DNA from: Tetracladium setigerum
Taxonomy: Eukaryota > Ascomycota > Leotiomycetes > Helotiales
Assembly (NCBI GenBank): GCA_031472005.1
Contig: PZJY01000013.1
Location: forward strand, 310,001-374,000
Reading direction: 5' to 3'
DNA: 64,000 nt
Positions 22,595-32,028 of the stretch are shown piece after piece; the stretch's first letter is position 1; each line of letters starts with the position of its first letter. The position numbers were made by a program, and so were the translations under genes. The notes beneath the pieces are model-generated. The model searched no databases. It was not told where the DNA came from and saw nothing but the letters and a program-made list of their open reading frames with translations.

Positions 22595-24358
22595 ATGGTG
22601 ATAAGTCGCATGTGTCTTCCTGCAGAATGTAAGAGAAAACTCAAAGGGAAACTCAAGGGGAAACTCAAGGGGAAACTCAAGGGGAAACCCAAAGGGAAAA
22701 CCCAAGGGGAAGGCTATAAACACTTACTCGCCTGGAAGCCTAAGAACGAGGGTATGATATATGTTGACAGTTCGCTTCGAAAACAAAGTCTTGGTGTCGA
22801 GGTTGTATTAAGAGTGGCGTTTGGGCTCTTAGTTATAGTCATCTCTGGACTGAATTTTTGTTTGTGTATGTGGTTGATATTGATCTTAGCCATCTTCCCG
22901 CAGTCTTGGGCATTGAACCAGCTGAACAACAATGTGGTCAACCTGTTACGGAGAGAATTTTCCGGGTCCGATATGGCATCCAATGAAGGAGTTCACGCCT
23001 TTCAACTGGGCGCAATGGTGGTTTATTATACTATTGTTAGTGTACTCCAAGATTCGGGGAGGAGACCACTAACATATCATTATAGTAACTTACGCTACTT
23101 GAGGCTCATTGTCCACAGTATAACTCGCTGGTTGTATAAATCAATACCTATCCCGAACAGCCCAACTTATTCCAACAAAGATATCACGATTATCCTTCCA
23201 ACGATTTCTACTGATGTCAAAGAGCTTCGGCAAACGATACAAAGCATGTTAGCTTGTAATCCCTCCCAGATTTTACTTGTCACTACGAAGTTTCAATACA
23301 ATTTGATCCAGAATCTTTGCAAATCAATGAATATAGAGAATCTCAGAGTCTTCCAAAGCCCGGTTGCTAGCAAACGTCTCCAAGTCTGCAAAGCCATCCC
23401 TTTCGTCGAAACGTCTATCACAGTCATGGTCGATGACGATGTTACATGGCCAAGTACAATCCTTCCTTGGCTTCTAGCACCTTTCGAGGACAAGAAAATT
23501 GGTGGAGTTGGGACTTGCCAGCGTGTTAGACGTCTCAAGACTGGAACTCTTACAGAGCGATGTTATAATTGGTTGGGTGCTGCGTACATCGAGCGCCGCA
23601 ACTTCGAAATATCGGCAACGCACTATATTGACGGCGGCACTTCCTGTATGTCTGGAAGGACATGTGCTCTCAGAACCAAGATCTTACAAGATCCTGCTTT
23701 TAAGGAGGAATTTGAGAACGAAAAGTGGGGGAAACGTCGCCTCAATGCCGATGATGACAATTTTGTGACACGTTGGCTGGTTTCACACCAATGGAAGACT
23801 TGGGTCCAGTCGAATCGGAAGTGCGAAATCGAGACGACCCTTGAGAACAATTCCAAATTCCTCCTTCAATGTCTTAGATGGGCGAGAAGCAATTGGAGAA
23901 GCAATCTGACAAGTATGTTTGTTGAAAGGCATATCTGGAAGTAAGTTGAAACTCTATAGTAACGGCACAATGAGCTAATTGTGTACAGGAAGCAGCCTTG
24001 GTGCTCTTATGCTTTGCATCTCACTATGTTCATAAACTTCGCAGTCGTTGATTTTTTGCTTCTTTGGCTATGTTATCAAAGCACTTCTTCTTATGATGAT
24101 TCCGTGAAGAGATCATTGCGATTTGCGTTTGGGATCTGGTGGCTGATAACCAAAAGTATTAAATTGATCGGGCTTTATACGGTCAGAGATCTCTGGTTCA
24201 TGCCAGTATCTATATTCTTTGGCTACTTCCACGGCATTATCAAGATCTACGCCCTATTTACTCTTGGCGAGGTACGATCCACTATGTTTATCAGCAAAGT
24301 TAGACTCTAATCTCTATTACAGACAGGTTGGGGCAGCAGAAAAGTGTTGGAATCGTAG
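22595..24358 (+). CDS. Family 2 glycosyltransferase, Cps1/hyaluronan-synthase-like
   Basis: Exons 22595-23940, 23989-24271 and 24323-24358 join in frame, giving 554 residues. The protein has two N-terminal hydrophobic segments (about residues 70-100 and 135-150), a cytosolic GT-A domain, and C-terminal membrane helices in exon 2. Catalytic landmarks are VMVDDDVTWP (D280-282), NADDDNFVTRW (D386-388) and the QxxRW-type QCLRWARSNW (425-429). The tail ends in TGWGSRK. This is the processive polysaccharide synthase type that fungi use for a surface glycan needed for hyphal growth on surfaces. The first 53 residues come from the 12-bp repeat and may be leader sequence. ATG 22754 (MIYVDSSLRKQ) is a credible alternative start, giving 501 residues. 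Confidence 0.85.
22634..22712. repeat. 12-bp minisatellite at the start of the GT2 gene
   Basis: Six to seven copies of GGAAACTCAAGG and variants. In the long GT2 reading frame it encodes repeating Lys-Gly-Lys-Leu. The unit is nearly identical to that of the non-coding array at 19731-19789. Confidence 0.8.
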
Positions 24359-24656
24359 TTTTCTGCGGCAGAGAAGAAATGTTAACGACTTGGAATTCTC
24401 ATGACTGTGGTGAAGAGTGGAAGTAATGTTGGTTATTTATTGCTTGCGGAAAAATTTGGTTACATTGATGGAGCGGAGCAGATTCTGAATACTGGCCATC
24501 ACTTTTGTATATACCTGTATTGCAATGAAATTGTTGAAAGCGCCAAAAGTGGCCGACCACCATCCCTCAAAATGTTTTGGTTTAGGGTATATAATGCTCT
24601 ATGGCACCATCTATTAATTCCGTTAACTACTTGAGTTAACTTACTCTTCAGACAAA

Positions 24657-24971
24657 ATGGGTTCGAGTTCTAAGCCTTTCGACATTTATGAAGGCCCTGA
24701 GAGTGATCTCGAGATGACGAAACCTCTAGTCATCGAGGCTAATCGACCATCAACAAGGACGAAAAGAGGAAATCTTTCAACTCGCATAAGGACAAAGGCG
24801 CATGGCAAGAGAGACCCTCCACTGGCAGGGGAGGCAGCCAAATCCGAGCACAAGATGCGCCTAAGGAGGAAGCCGAAGCAGTCATTATTGAAGAACAAAC
24901 GGAAGGATGGAGAGTTCGCTAAGCCCAGGAGATCAGCAAGATTGGAGGCTAAGGGGAAGAAGACGTCGTGA
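24657..24971 (+). CDS. Small basic protein, 104 aa
   Basis: Single frame with a favourable start context (CAAAATGGG). An acidic first third (MGSSSKPFDIYEGPESDLEM) is followed by a strongly basic remainder with several Lys/Arg clusters (MRLRRKPKQSLLKNKRK) and an RRSARLEAKGKK end. RRSARL-type motifs occur in chromatin- or nucleolus-associated fungal proteins, so a nuclear, nucleic-acid-binding role is possible. No domain was recognised, and the frame could be a chance ORF. Confidence 0.4.
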   Translation: MGSSSKPFDIYEGPESDLEMTKPLVIEANRPSTRTKRGNLSTRIRTKAHGKRDPPLAGEAAKSEHKMRLRRKPKQSLLKNKRKDGEFAKPRRSARLEAKGKKTS

Positions 24972-25087
24972 TAATTCGAGAGTTATGTTTATGTACAGAA
25001 GTGCAAAATTTCAAGAAACCTTTAGAAATAAGAAATCCCTCTCCACCTCAAAATCACAACCCCCAGACGCAATATAACGCAAATTTC

Positions 25088-27114
25088 TCAATTCCCTGTG
25101 ATTCTAGTTGATGCTCTCAGAATTGCGCTGCCTTTGCCTTCCTCCATGTCATTTACCGCATTGAGAATCGTGTCTTTGACTTCAAGAGCAGTGCTGGTGA
25201 TTATGTGATCGATACCGTTGAAGTCGACGCTATTTTGGTAAAGCAGAACAACATCGGCTCTAAAATCATCCACGGAAGAATATCTATTGTTCTTTACCTT
25301 CACCTGAATTGTCCCGAGATCGATCGGATTAGGAACCTTTAAAGCATAAGCTGCCGCACATTCTGGCCATAGCTGTTCGACCGGTGCCTTGAAGCTCTGG
25401 CCTGCTGGTGTTCGACTAATATAGTTTAAGATGTTGGTAATTTCTCTTGATTGGCGCTTTGTGATACGATCTTGAATTCCATCGGATAGAGCACACCGCT
25501 CCTGGCTAAATATATGGTAGGAATTGGGTAATGTCTAGGATAAAGCATCAGTTATTAACCGGGTACGAAAACAGTGGCTGCACTCACTGGTTCTCCTTTG
25601 AACTCTGGCTGTTGACGAGGAGCTTCCTTTGTCTGCTCGGCATGAGCATCGGCAAAGGGTTCGTCTTGCAGGTTGTCATCAGGATCTTCCTCCCCCTCAT
25701 GCTTTTCATATTTTTCATACCCCGCACACTCCTCACATCCCTCACACTCGTCATACCCTTCACACTTGTCGTATCCCTCACAATGTTCACATCCTTCACA
25801 CTCGTCGTATCCCTCACACTCTTCATATCCCTCACACTCGTCGTACCCTTCACAATCCTCGCATCCCTCACACTCATCATGTCCATCATCATTATCCTCA
25901 TCTTTATTCTCACGCTCATTTTCTTCATCAGTCTCATCCTCATTTTCTTCATCAGTCTCACCCTCGTCTTCTTCACCAATCTCATCCTCATCTTCTTCAC
26001 CAGTCTCATCCTCATCTTCTTCATCAGTCTCATTCTCATTTTCATCCTCGTTCTCATCCTCGTTCTCATCCTGATCATCATCAGAGGGCGTAACTTCAGA
26101 TGAAGTGTCATCGCCCAGTGGGAGCTCATTAGATGGAGTGTCACCATCCAATAACTTTTGGCCATCGAATGACGGCTCGCTCTTGGACAACGAGCCATCA
26201 TCCAGTGATGTCCGACCATTAGATAAATCGTCATCGCCGCAATCGGCTTTGCGGAATTCATTATCACGCTCCTCAGCTATCTCATCACGTTTTGCCATTT
26301 CAACTGGCTTAACATCCTTGATCTCGATATCGGTGTCAACAATATCAGGAAGCTTCTCCCCAGCAACTTCGACAGCGAGAGGGATAGGGATAAAATACTT
26401 CTGGTTTCCAAAATCGTTCAACAAACGGACTCTGCGAATCCAATCACGGCCGAGCAGAATTGTTTGCAATCCAGAAATCACACCGGTATTAATCATTGTG
26501 CTATGGCCTGCCACTCGGATGGTGGACTGGGAGTACTGATTGGTTTGAACTAGACGGTCCGCAATCGTGATTGCTAATGTCTTGCCAGAATGCAACACCA
26601 GATTGAGATTTGTAGCTACTGACCAGGGGACAAGGTTGAATGGACTTCTTTCATCAACCTGGACTCGTTCAAGGTCAATGACTCCCCTTGTTGTTTCTAT
26701 CGAAGCCTTGGTAAAGAAGTTATGATATCTGCCGTCTAGCCTGAGATATTCGCCAGGCCCCCGTGGTTCAATTCTCGGCTTGCTTTGTTGGGTGCTGGTG
26801 GAAGGCGTATTTGATATCCGATCACTCGGATCCAAACCCTCGTAATTTAGTTTGGGTGCCTCTTCAACCATCTTGAATTCTCGATTTCGAAAGTCATGCC
26901 AGACAGCTAAAGGAGGAGCTCTTGCAGAGGCTACAGGAGTGTTTTGGGTCTTCAAATAAGGGTGTAGGTTAGAAGTTCGCAGGCGTTTGTAGGGTAAATT
27001 TTGACCAGGGGGATAAGAGAATGCATGCTGCGGGCATGGAGAAAGGGGTGAGGCGGCACGTTTGATCCCTCCGGACTCGCAAACTTCAGTTGAAACGTCG
27101 ATAAAAGACTGCAT
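25088..27114 (-). CDS. Retropepsin-like / acidic-repeat / bromodomain protein, 657 aa
   Basis: Exon 1 is 27114-25588 and exon 2 is 25534-25088, in frame across GTGAGT...CCTAG. Residues about 150-260 (FNLVPWSVATNLNLVLHSGK, SGLQTILLGRDWIRRVRLL) have the look of a retropepsin-like domain of the kind found in domesticated retroelement proteases, with the ILLGRDWI block. The usual catalytic DTG/DSG is not evident. About 200 residues of Asp/Glu runs follow, then an unusual Cys-rich repeat (CEGYDECEGYEECEG type). The C-terminus is a bromodomain-like fold (ITNILNYISRTPAGQSFKAP, PNPIDLGTIQVKVKNNRYSS, FRADVVLLYQNSVDFNG), which in other proteins binds acetyl-lysine in chromatin. The product is probably nuclear. 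Confidence 0.75.
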
Positions 27115-27520
27115 TTCCCTGGCCTCGACTAATGGAGCAAAGCCTATAGAAATGACGCCTTATTTTGGGGGGTTCGAGTTGGTGGGAATGGAAGAGAAGA
27201 AAACTCACCCGCCGTTACATGATGCTCCTTATACTGCTGCTGTACGAGTGGAATAATTGAAGGCTTTTTTGGCGTCGAGTATCCATTTTGGCTCTAGAAA
27301 GATGAAAATTCATCCACGTAGTACTCATCCCGATGGTGGTTGGCCAATTCTGGACCCTGCGGTATGGTCGCCAAAACTGGCATCATCCGGCTTGAAGCGG
27401 ATGTTTAAACGGAGCAGATTTTGGATCTTAAACCTCTATTTGGTTACCGATTAGTCGAACCTTCATTCACTGTACCACCGGCATGCAACTATCCACGTGG
27501 ATGTCTCTCTAGTGTGTTAT
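27115..27520. other. Intergenic region, no gene seen
   Basis: Upstream DNA of the bromodomain gene. Two short + strand frames (27062-27256 and 27257-27454) have no recognisable content. Confidence 0.4.
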
Positions 27521-28318
27521 CTATTCCCGCCGAAGTATGTACTTTCGGAAGAACATTGATGCCACGCAAGTAGCCATAGCTACGGCAGAGTAAAAAACTG
27601 TGACACAGTTACCAAAGAACCTTCCCTCCTCTACAGTAATGCCAGATGGCAAATTTCTAGCTTCGGAATACAAAACCGAGAGAATCATCGCCGGAAGCAT
27701 AAACGATATTACACAGATTAAATTCCCTATGCTCCCTAACACCAACTCGAAAGGCAATCCCCAAAGCATATATGCGGAGATTTTTCCACCCTCCAGAACG
27801 GATACTGAAGGAAAATAACCAAAATTACGGTCGAGATGATCCCAAGAATCAAAGGCCCTTCCATCGTTCCAAGGGAGACACATTTAAGATTCTAACGTTA
27901 GTCAAAAAGATATATGCTTCTTAATGGAGCGATACTTGAAGCAGTCAACGTTTGTGACAGAAGCTCGGAAAAGCTAAGAGGTAACACGCTACAGGAAATA
28001 TCATTGGCGTATCAGAGGCAGAAGTGTTTGCTTCCGAAGGTACAGTTCCTTGGGGTTTCGCTCTGAGCGGTAGTGATGGCGTTTGATACGGCAGTCCCTA
28101 CTTCACTCGTCAAGGTCTGCGCAGATATACTAGATATATCAGACGCGACCAATTCATAGAAGGGATGGCAGTATGTACAACTAAGTTAGTGTAAGAACTC
28201 CTTCAGTTTTCGTGTCCGGCATACATAGCGCGATGCTATAAACCACGATAAAGACGCCCAACAAAGTGATGACAAGCAATTCAATGACAGGAGGCCAGAT
28301 TTGAAACACAATCGACAT
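27521..28318 (-). pseudogene. Degenerate multi-pass membrane protein gene
   Basis: Pieces of one membrane protein appear in order on the - strand. The first is an N-terminal helix starting MSIVFQIWPPVIELLVITLL (ATG 28318). Next is a lumenal-type piece, ISSISAQTLTSEVG...ETPRNCTFGSKHFCL, ended by TGA. The same frame resumes with YANDISCSVLPLSFSELL. Further on come a hydrophobic segment GPLILGIISTVILVIFLQYP in that frame and, in another frame, two C-terminal helices (ELVLGSIGNLICVISFMLPA; CVTVFYSAVAMATCVASMFF). I could not find introns that connect all parts. The simplest reading is decay by an in-frame stop and a frameshift, but an unrecognised intron set is possible. Confidence 0.4.
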
Positions 28319-28517
28319 ATTTGAACAGTTATAGGTCTCAAAAGAACATAGGAGGAGTGACCGAATATAAGCAGAGTACAAATGTACCGTTTCTCCTATT
28401 GACCGAGATTATGGCTTTCATAAGTATGTACGAAACTATGGTGTTTTAAACTAATTACCTAATATTACCTTACTTAGAGGGTGGAAGAACGACAACCAAA
28501 GCGTGAAACACCTACCA

Positions 28518-29590
28518 CTACACACTGTTCCTCTTAAGTTGCACGACGTGCTCTGTCCCAAAAACTCTATCCCAAAAGCTACTCGTTACACCAAACCGAC
28601 TATCATGATCTATAAAATGATGATATAGGTGATATTTCCTCCTTTCTTTACAAAACGACGGGGATATTTTAGAGTGCAGAAAGTAATGAGTAAGATCATA
28701 ACATACATATCCGGATAAGGTGCCACAGAAGACCGCTGTTCCAGCTGACCAATTATAAAAAAAGACTAGGTGAAACAGCTTCCAAAATGGTATGGCAAAT
28801 GCAAGGGATAGCGTTGGAGGCATGACTTGTCTTGACTTGTCCATAGGGAGATAGTGATGAATGCCATGAAGTATGAAGTGTGTTGACAGAGCAAGTCGAT
28901 TATTAGGGAGGAGTCTGTATCAAAGATTTAGTATGACTGAAGATAACCCGAGTAAGTTTTAAGTTTACCTGTCAAGATGGAAAAGGAGTCGGTGAAGCCC
29001 ATATTCTATCAAAGTCCATAAGAGTATCCCAAGAAAATGGTATAGCACCTCTTCATAAACATTTGACAAGCCTTCTCGTGCCACATAAGCTCCATATGCC
29101 ACCAGGGGTAGCCATATAATGGGAACAATATACCACGCAGTCTTAGAAAGTGGCTCGAGAAAGTTCCCAAACAGGGTGGCGGATTTTCGTCCACTGCAAA
29201 CTTGTGGCTTATGTACCTGCTCCAAATAAAAGTCTTTGTGGAAACCCCCATACCATATCTGTCTCAGTAGCGGCTTGTTCGGGTCGAGGAACTTGTGTTC
29301 TGTGTAGTCGTGACAGACCTCCATGTGCTACGAAATTGTCTAGGTATAAGCTTCTTGATACATTATGGATAATATGGGCTGTGATTAACAATTCAAGAAG
29401 AAAAAATTGTTCATACTTTGCTTATCACGTCACAATTCAGTATCTTCTTATTATCTTCCAAGGCGCTGCTGGAGTGGTCTTTGAGGAGTGCCGTGATGTT
29501 GAAAGTCTGCATTCCCATTTCAACAAGAAGAGTTCCAAAAGTACTATTTTGGAAGCTTCTTGGGGAAGGAATGATTCGAGAAGATGACAT
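28518..29590 (-). CDS. Ceramide very-long-chain fatty acid 2-hydroxylase (FA2H/Scs7-like), without intact cytochrome b5
   Basis: Exons 29590-29417, 29327-28969 and 28914-28518 join in frame (309 residues). The membrane hydroxylase domain starts at DYTEHKFLDPNKPLLRQIWY and carries the di-iron His motifs of the family: EYGLHRLLFH, LHGIHHYLP, YDLTHYFLHS and KYHLYHHFIDHDSRFG. It hydroxylates the fatty-acyl chain of ceramide in the ER using electrons from cytochrome b5. Usual Scs7 proteins are about 370-385 residues with an N-terminal b5 domain (HPGG). Here the N-terminus is only about 60 residues; it retains a remnant resembling the end of that domain (FNITALLKDHSSSALE) and no HPGG. The enzyme may therefore depend on free cytochrome b5 or be impaired. 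An in-frame ATG at 29638 would add 16 residues. Confidence 0.85.
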
Positions 29591-29789
29591 AATGCTCTGC
29601 GTGCATGTGGCAAAGTATGTAAGAAGTGAAGTGAACAAAAACCGAAGCGAGCTTCAATGTTTGCAGAAGAAGTCGCGAAGTCTGATTAAAGTAAGAATGA
29701 AAGGCAAGCGGATAATCCCACGAACAGAGTTAGACTAAACATATCTACTGGTTGTCACATAACCGAGCATGACTTTCTCCTATCGATTT

Positions 29790-30083
29790 CACCCTCATTT
29801 TGCACCTTCATTCATTTTGCACCCTCATTCATTTTGCACCTTTATTCATTTTGCACCCTCATTCATTTTGCACCCTCATTCATTTTGCACCTTTATTCAT
29901 TTTGCACCCTCATTCATTTTGCACCTTTATTCATTTTGCACCCTCATTCATTTTGCACCTTTATTCATTTTGCACCCTCATTCATTTTGCACCCTCATTC
30001 ATTTTGCACCTTTATTCATTTTGCACCCTCATTCATTTTGCACCCTCATTCATTTTGCACCTTTATTCATTTTGCACCCTCGG
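29790..30083. repeat. 17-bp minisatellite, about 17 copies
   Basis: Unit CATTTTGCACCCTCATT alternates with variant CATTTTGCACCTTTATT. The order after the first, slightly different unit is A B A A B A B A B A A B A A B A, where A is the CCTC form and B is the CTTT form. All three + strand frames are open, producing artefactual proteins. The inverse of this unit forms the array at 31596-31796. Confidence 0.95.
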
Positions 30084-30857
30084 GCTGTGCCATTCAACTA
30101 ATGAGAATCAATACAGATTTAGACATTGAGAGGTTTCTCAATAGTCAATAGTTGAGAATGAGAGCCAAAGGCAGAAGAGAGAACTGAGAAGGGAGCCGGC
30201 ACCCTTTGCCAGTTTCATCTAAGAGCCCACTCATATGGATCAGCTCCTCGAAAGCCTGGGGGTTCTGCCAAGATGATCTCCAGTCGATCATGTTTTAGAT
30301 CATGTCAGAAACAAGGGAGGATGGGCTGGGTTTAAAGCGTCTGCGCGATTTCGCGAGAGAATAATGGATGCATTTTGATTGATTAAAGAGAAAATAGTTG
30401 ATAGAGGAAGACAAACTATATGGCGACAGAATAACAGGTCAATTGAGATTATGGCGTAGCAAACCGTTGGCACTAATATCAATACCTTTCCACTACAGTA
30501 TTATTCTCAGGTTCCCTCTTCTCTCTTCTGTTACAAAAAGGACCAGATGTCTACGGAGGGATTGTGGCTCAAATGATCCAATAATCTGCGAAAACAAGGG
30601 GAAAAAATTAAGACAACAAATTACATTTGTACGGTTGTTCGTGCTGATTATAAAGAGCTATAGAAGAGCAGATGAACCCCCTATAAGGTAACTGCGCACA
30701 GAGTCAGGGCGTGTCGAGAGTGTTTCCGGAAATCACATATTCCAGTACGCTTTTGAATTTTGCTTCCTATATCGCTCTAACCCCAATCCACTTTGATTCC
30801 AAGTCAAAACTCTTGCACTGAATTGAATAGTCGTATAAAGGGGAAACACGGACGCGA
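30084..30857. other. Intergenic region between the 17-bp array and the bZIP gene
   Basis: Short frames only (30300-30482, 30398-30691) and no recognisable coding or RNA signal. Confidence 0.4.
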
Positions 30858-31549
30858 TCAAATGGCACGATCCTTGGCACGGCCATTGGCACTATTTCTC
30901 CAAAACGAAGCCCAGTTCCAGTCTATGTGACTGATCACAGCGTCCTGTTGTTGGTAAATTGTGTTGAAGGTTGATTTTGGCGAAATTTGGCTCGGAATAT
31001 TTTCATTCGAACACTGTATAGGAACGCGGTAAGAGAGCTGCTGAGTATGTGGAGCATGGTATGTGCAGTTTGCAATGTGAATTGTAGAAAATCGTTGCTC
31101 TTCGGACGAGGAACTAGATGAAGGGTTTTCTGAGGAGATTTCACGCTCGGGTTTTAGGATTTCCAGGGGTGATTGGGAATGATGGAGAACCGGGCATGCC
31201 AGATCCCGAATATCATGTTGCTGGTGCTGCCTAGGGTGCTTCTGGGGGAGTATATCTGAAGATAATAGCATCGTTTGGTTTTCGAGTTTTTCTATGCGTC
31301 TTTTGATCCTTCTACCTATACTGTCTATTAGCAACTAGTACCCTTGCAGCTGTAGATATACTCGCGATAAGTCCGCTGAGCGTTTTTGTTCTGAACCTTC
31401 CTTCGCTCGCGTAGGTCTAAAATATGACTCCAGGCTTCCAAATCGACCTGACCGGTGGAATGCGTCGCCATCATACTTGATTGAAGATGTGACTTTGGAC
31501 CACCGGGAGCTTTGGTAAGTTGGTGCGTTGGTACAATATTAGTATTCAA
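30858..31549 (-). CDS. bZIP transcription factor, 216 aa, two exons
   Basis: Exon 1 is 31549-31362 and exon 2 is 31320-30858. The intron (GTATAT...GACAG, 41 nt, GCTAAT branch) falls within the bZIP domain, a common place in this fungal class. The basic region reads ILDLRERRKVQNKNAQRTYR (residues about 43-62) and continues after the junction with GRRIKRRIEKLENQ. This matches the ascomycete N-X2-AQR-X-YR signature. The C-terminal part is Ser/Gln/His-rich and disordered, with no second domain. It should bind DNA as a dimer, and its targets are unknown. Minisatellite arrays of inverse orientation lie on both sides, one about 50 bp upstream of the ATG. Confidence 0.82.
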
Positions 31550-31595
31550 TATAGAGGTGGAAAGATAATTTGAAGCCTATAGTATTCACCTGACA

Positions 31596-31796
31596 AGTGC
31601 AGAACGAGGGTGCAGAACGAGGGAGGGTGTAGAACGAAGGTGCAAAATCAGGGTGCAGAACAAGGGAGGGTGCAGAACGAGGGAGAGTGCAGAACAAGTG
31701 AGGGTGCAAAACGAGGGAGGGTGCAAAACGAGGGAGGGTGCAAAACGAGGGAGGGTGCAGCAAAACCTAGATGCAAAACTAGGGTGCAACAAAATA
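31596..31796. repeat. 17-bp minisatellite, inverse orientation, degenerate
   Basis: Core unit GCAAAACGAGGGAGGGT is clearest at about 31705-31757, with diverged copies on both sides (GCAGAACGAGGG and similar). It is the reverse complement of the array at 29790-30083 with three base changes per unit. It lies directly upstream of the bZIP ATG. Confidence 0.9.
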
Positions 31797-32028
31797 ATTA
31801 TTATGAACAACATTTCATGAGTCGTGTCTCACTTCAGTTGATTCTTAGAGTTAAAAGGCTGGGCTCACAGATCAGCTGTGGAAATAATTGGAAGTGAAAT
31901 ATCTCACAGTGCGATCATCATGTAAGGAGTTTATCCCAGATATTCCATATATACCGAAAATTAACACAGATTGCTAGAAACTTTCTACAACTACATTCTC
32001 ACTACTTGGAAGCTATTGCTTCTAGAAA

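Noticed and set aside
25531..26539. Long + strand open frames rich in Leu/Ile/Phe or Ser/His
   Set aside because: They are antisense shadows of the Glu/Asp and Cys repeats of the bromodomain gene; repeated GAG/GAT/TGT codons keep all frames open.
29769..30151. Three overlapping frames encoding FILHPHSFCT-type repeats
   Set aside because: They are produced entirely by the 17-bp minisatellite, whose period is not a multiple of three and which lacks stops in every frame.
29790..31796. CRISPR-like array
   Set aside because: Units are contiguous direct repeats without unique spacers, in a eukaryotic genome.
31539..31897. Frames through the second 17-bp array on both strands
   Set aside because: Same reason: repeat-derived, with no splice or family support.
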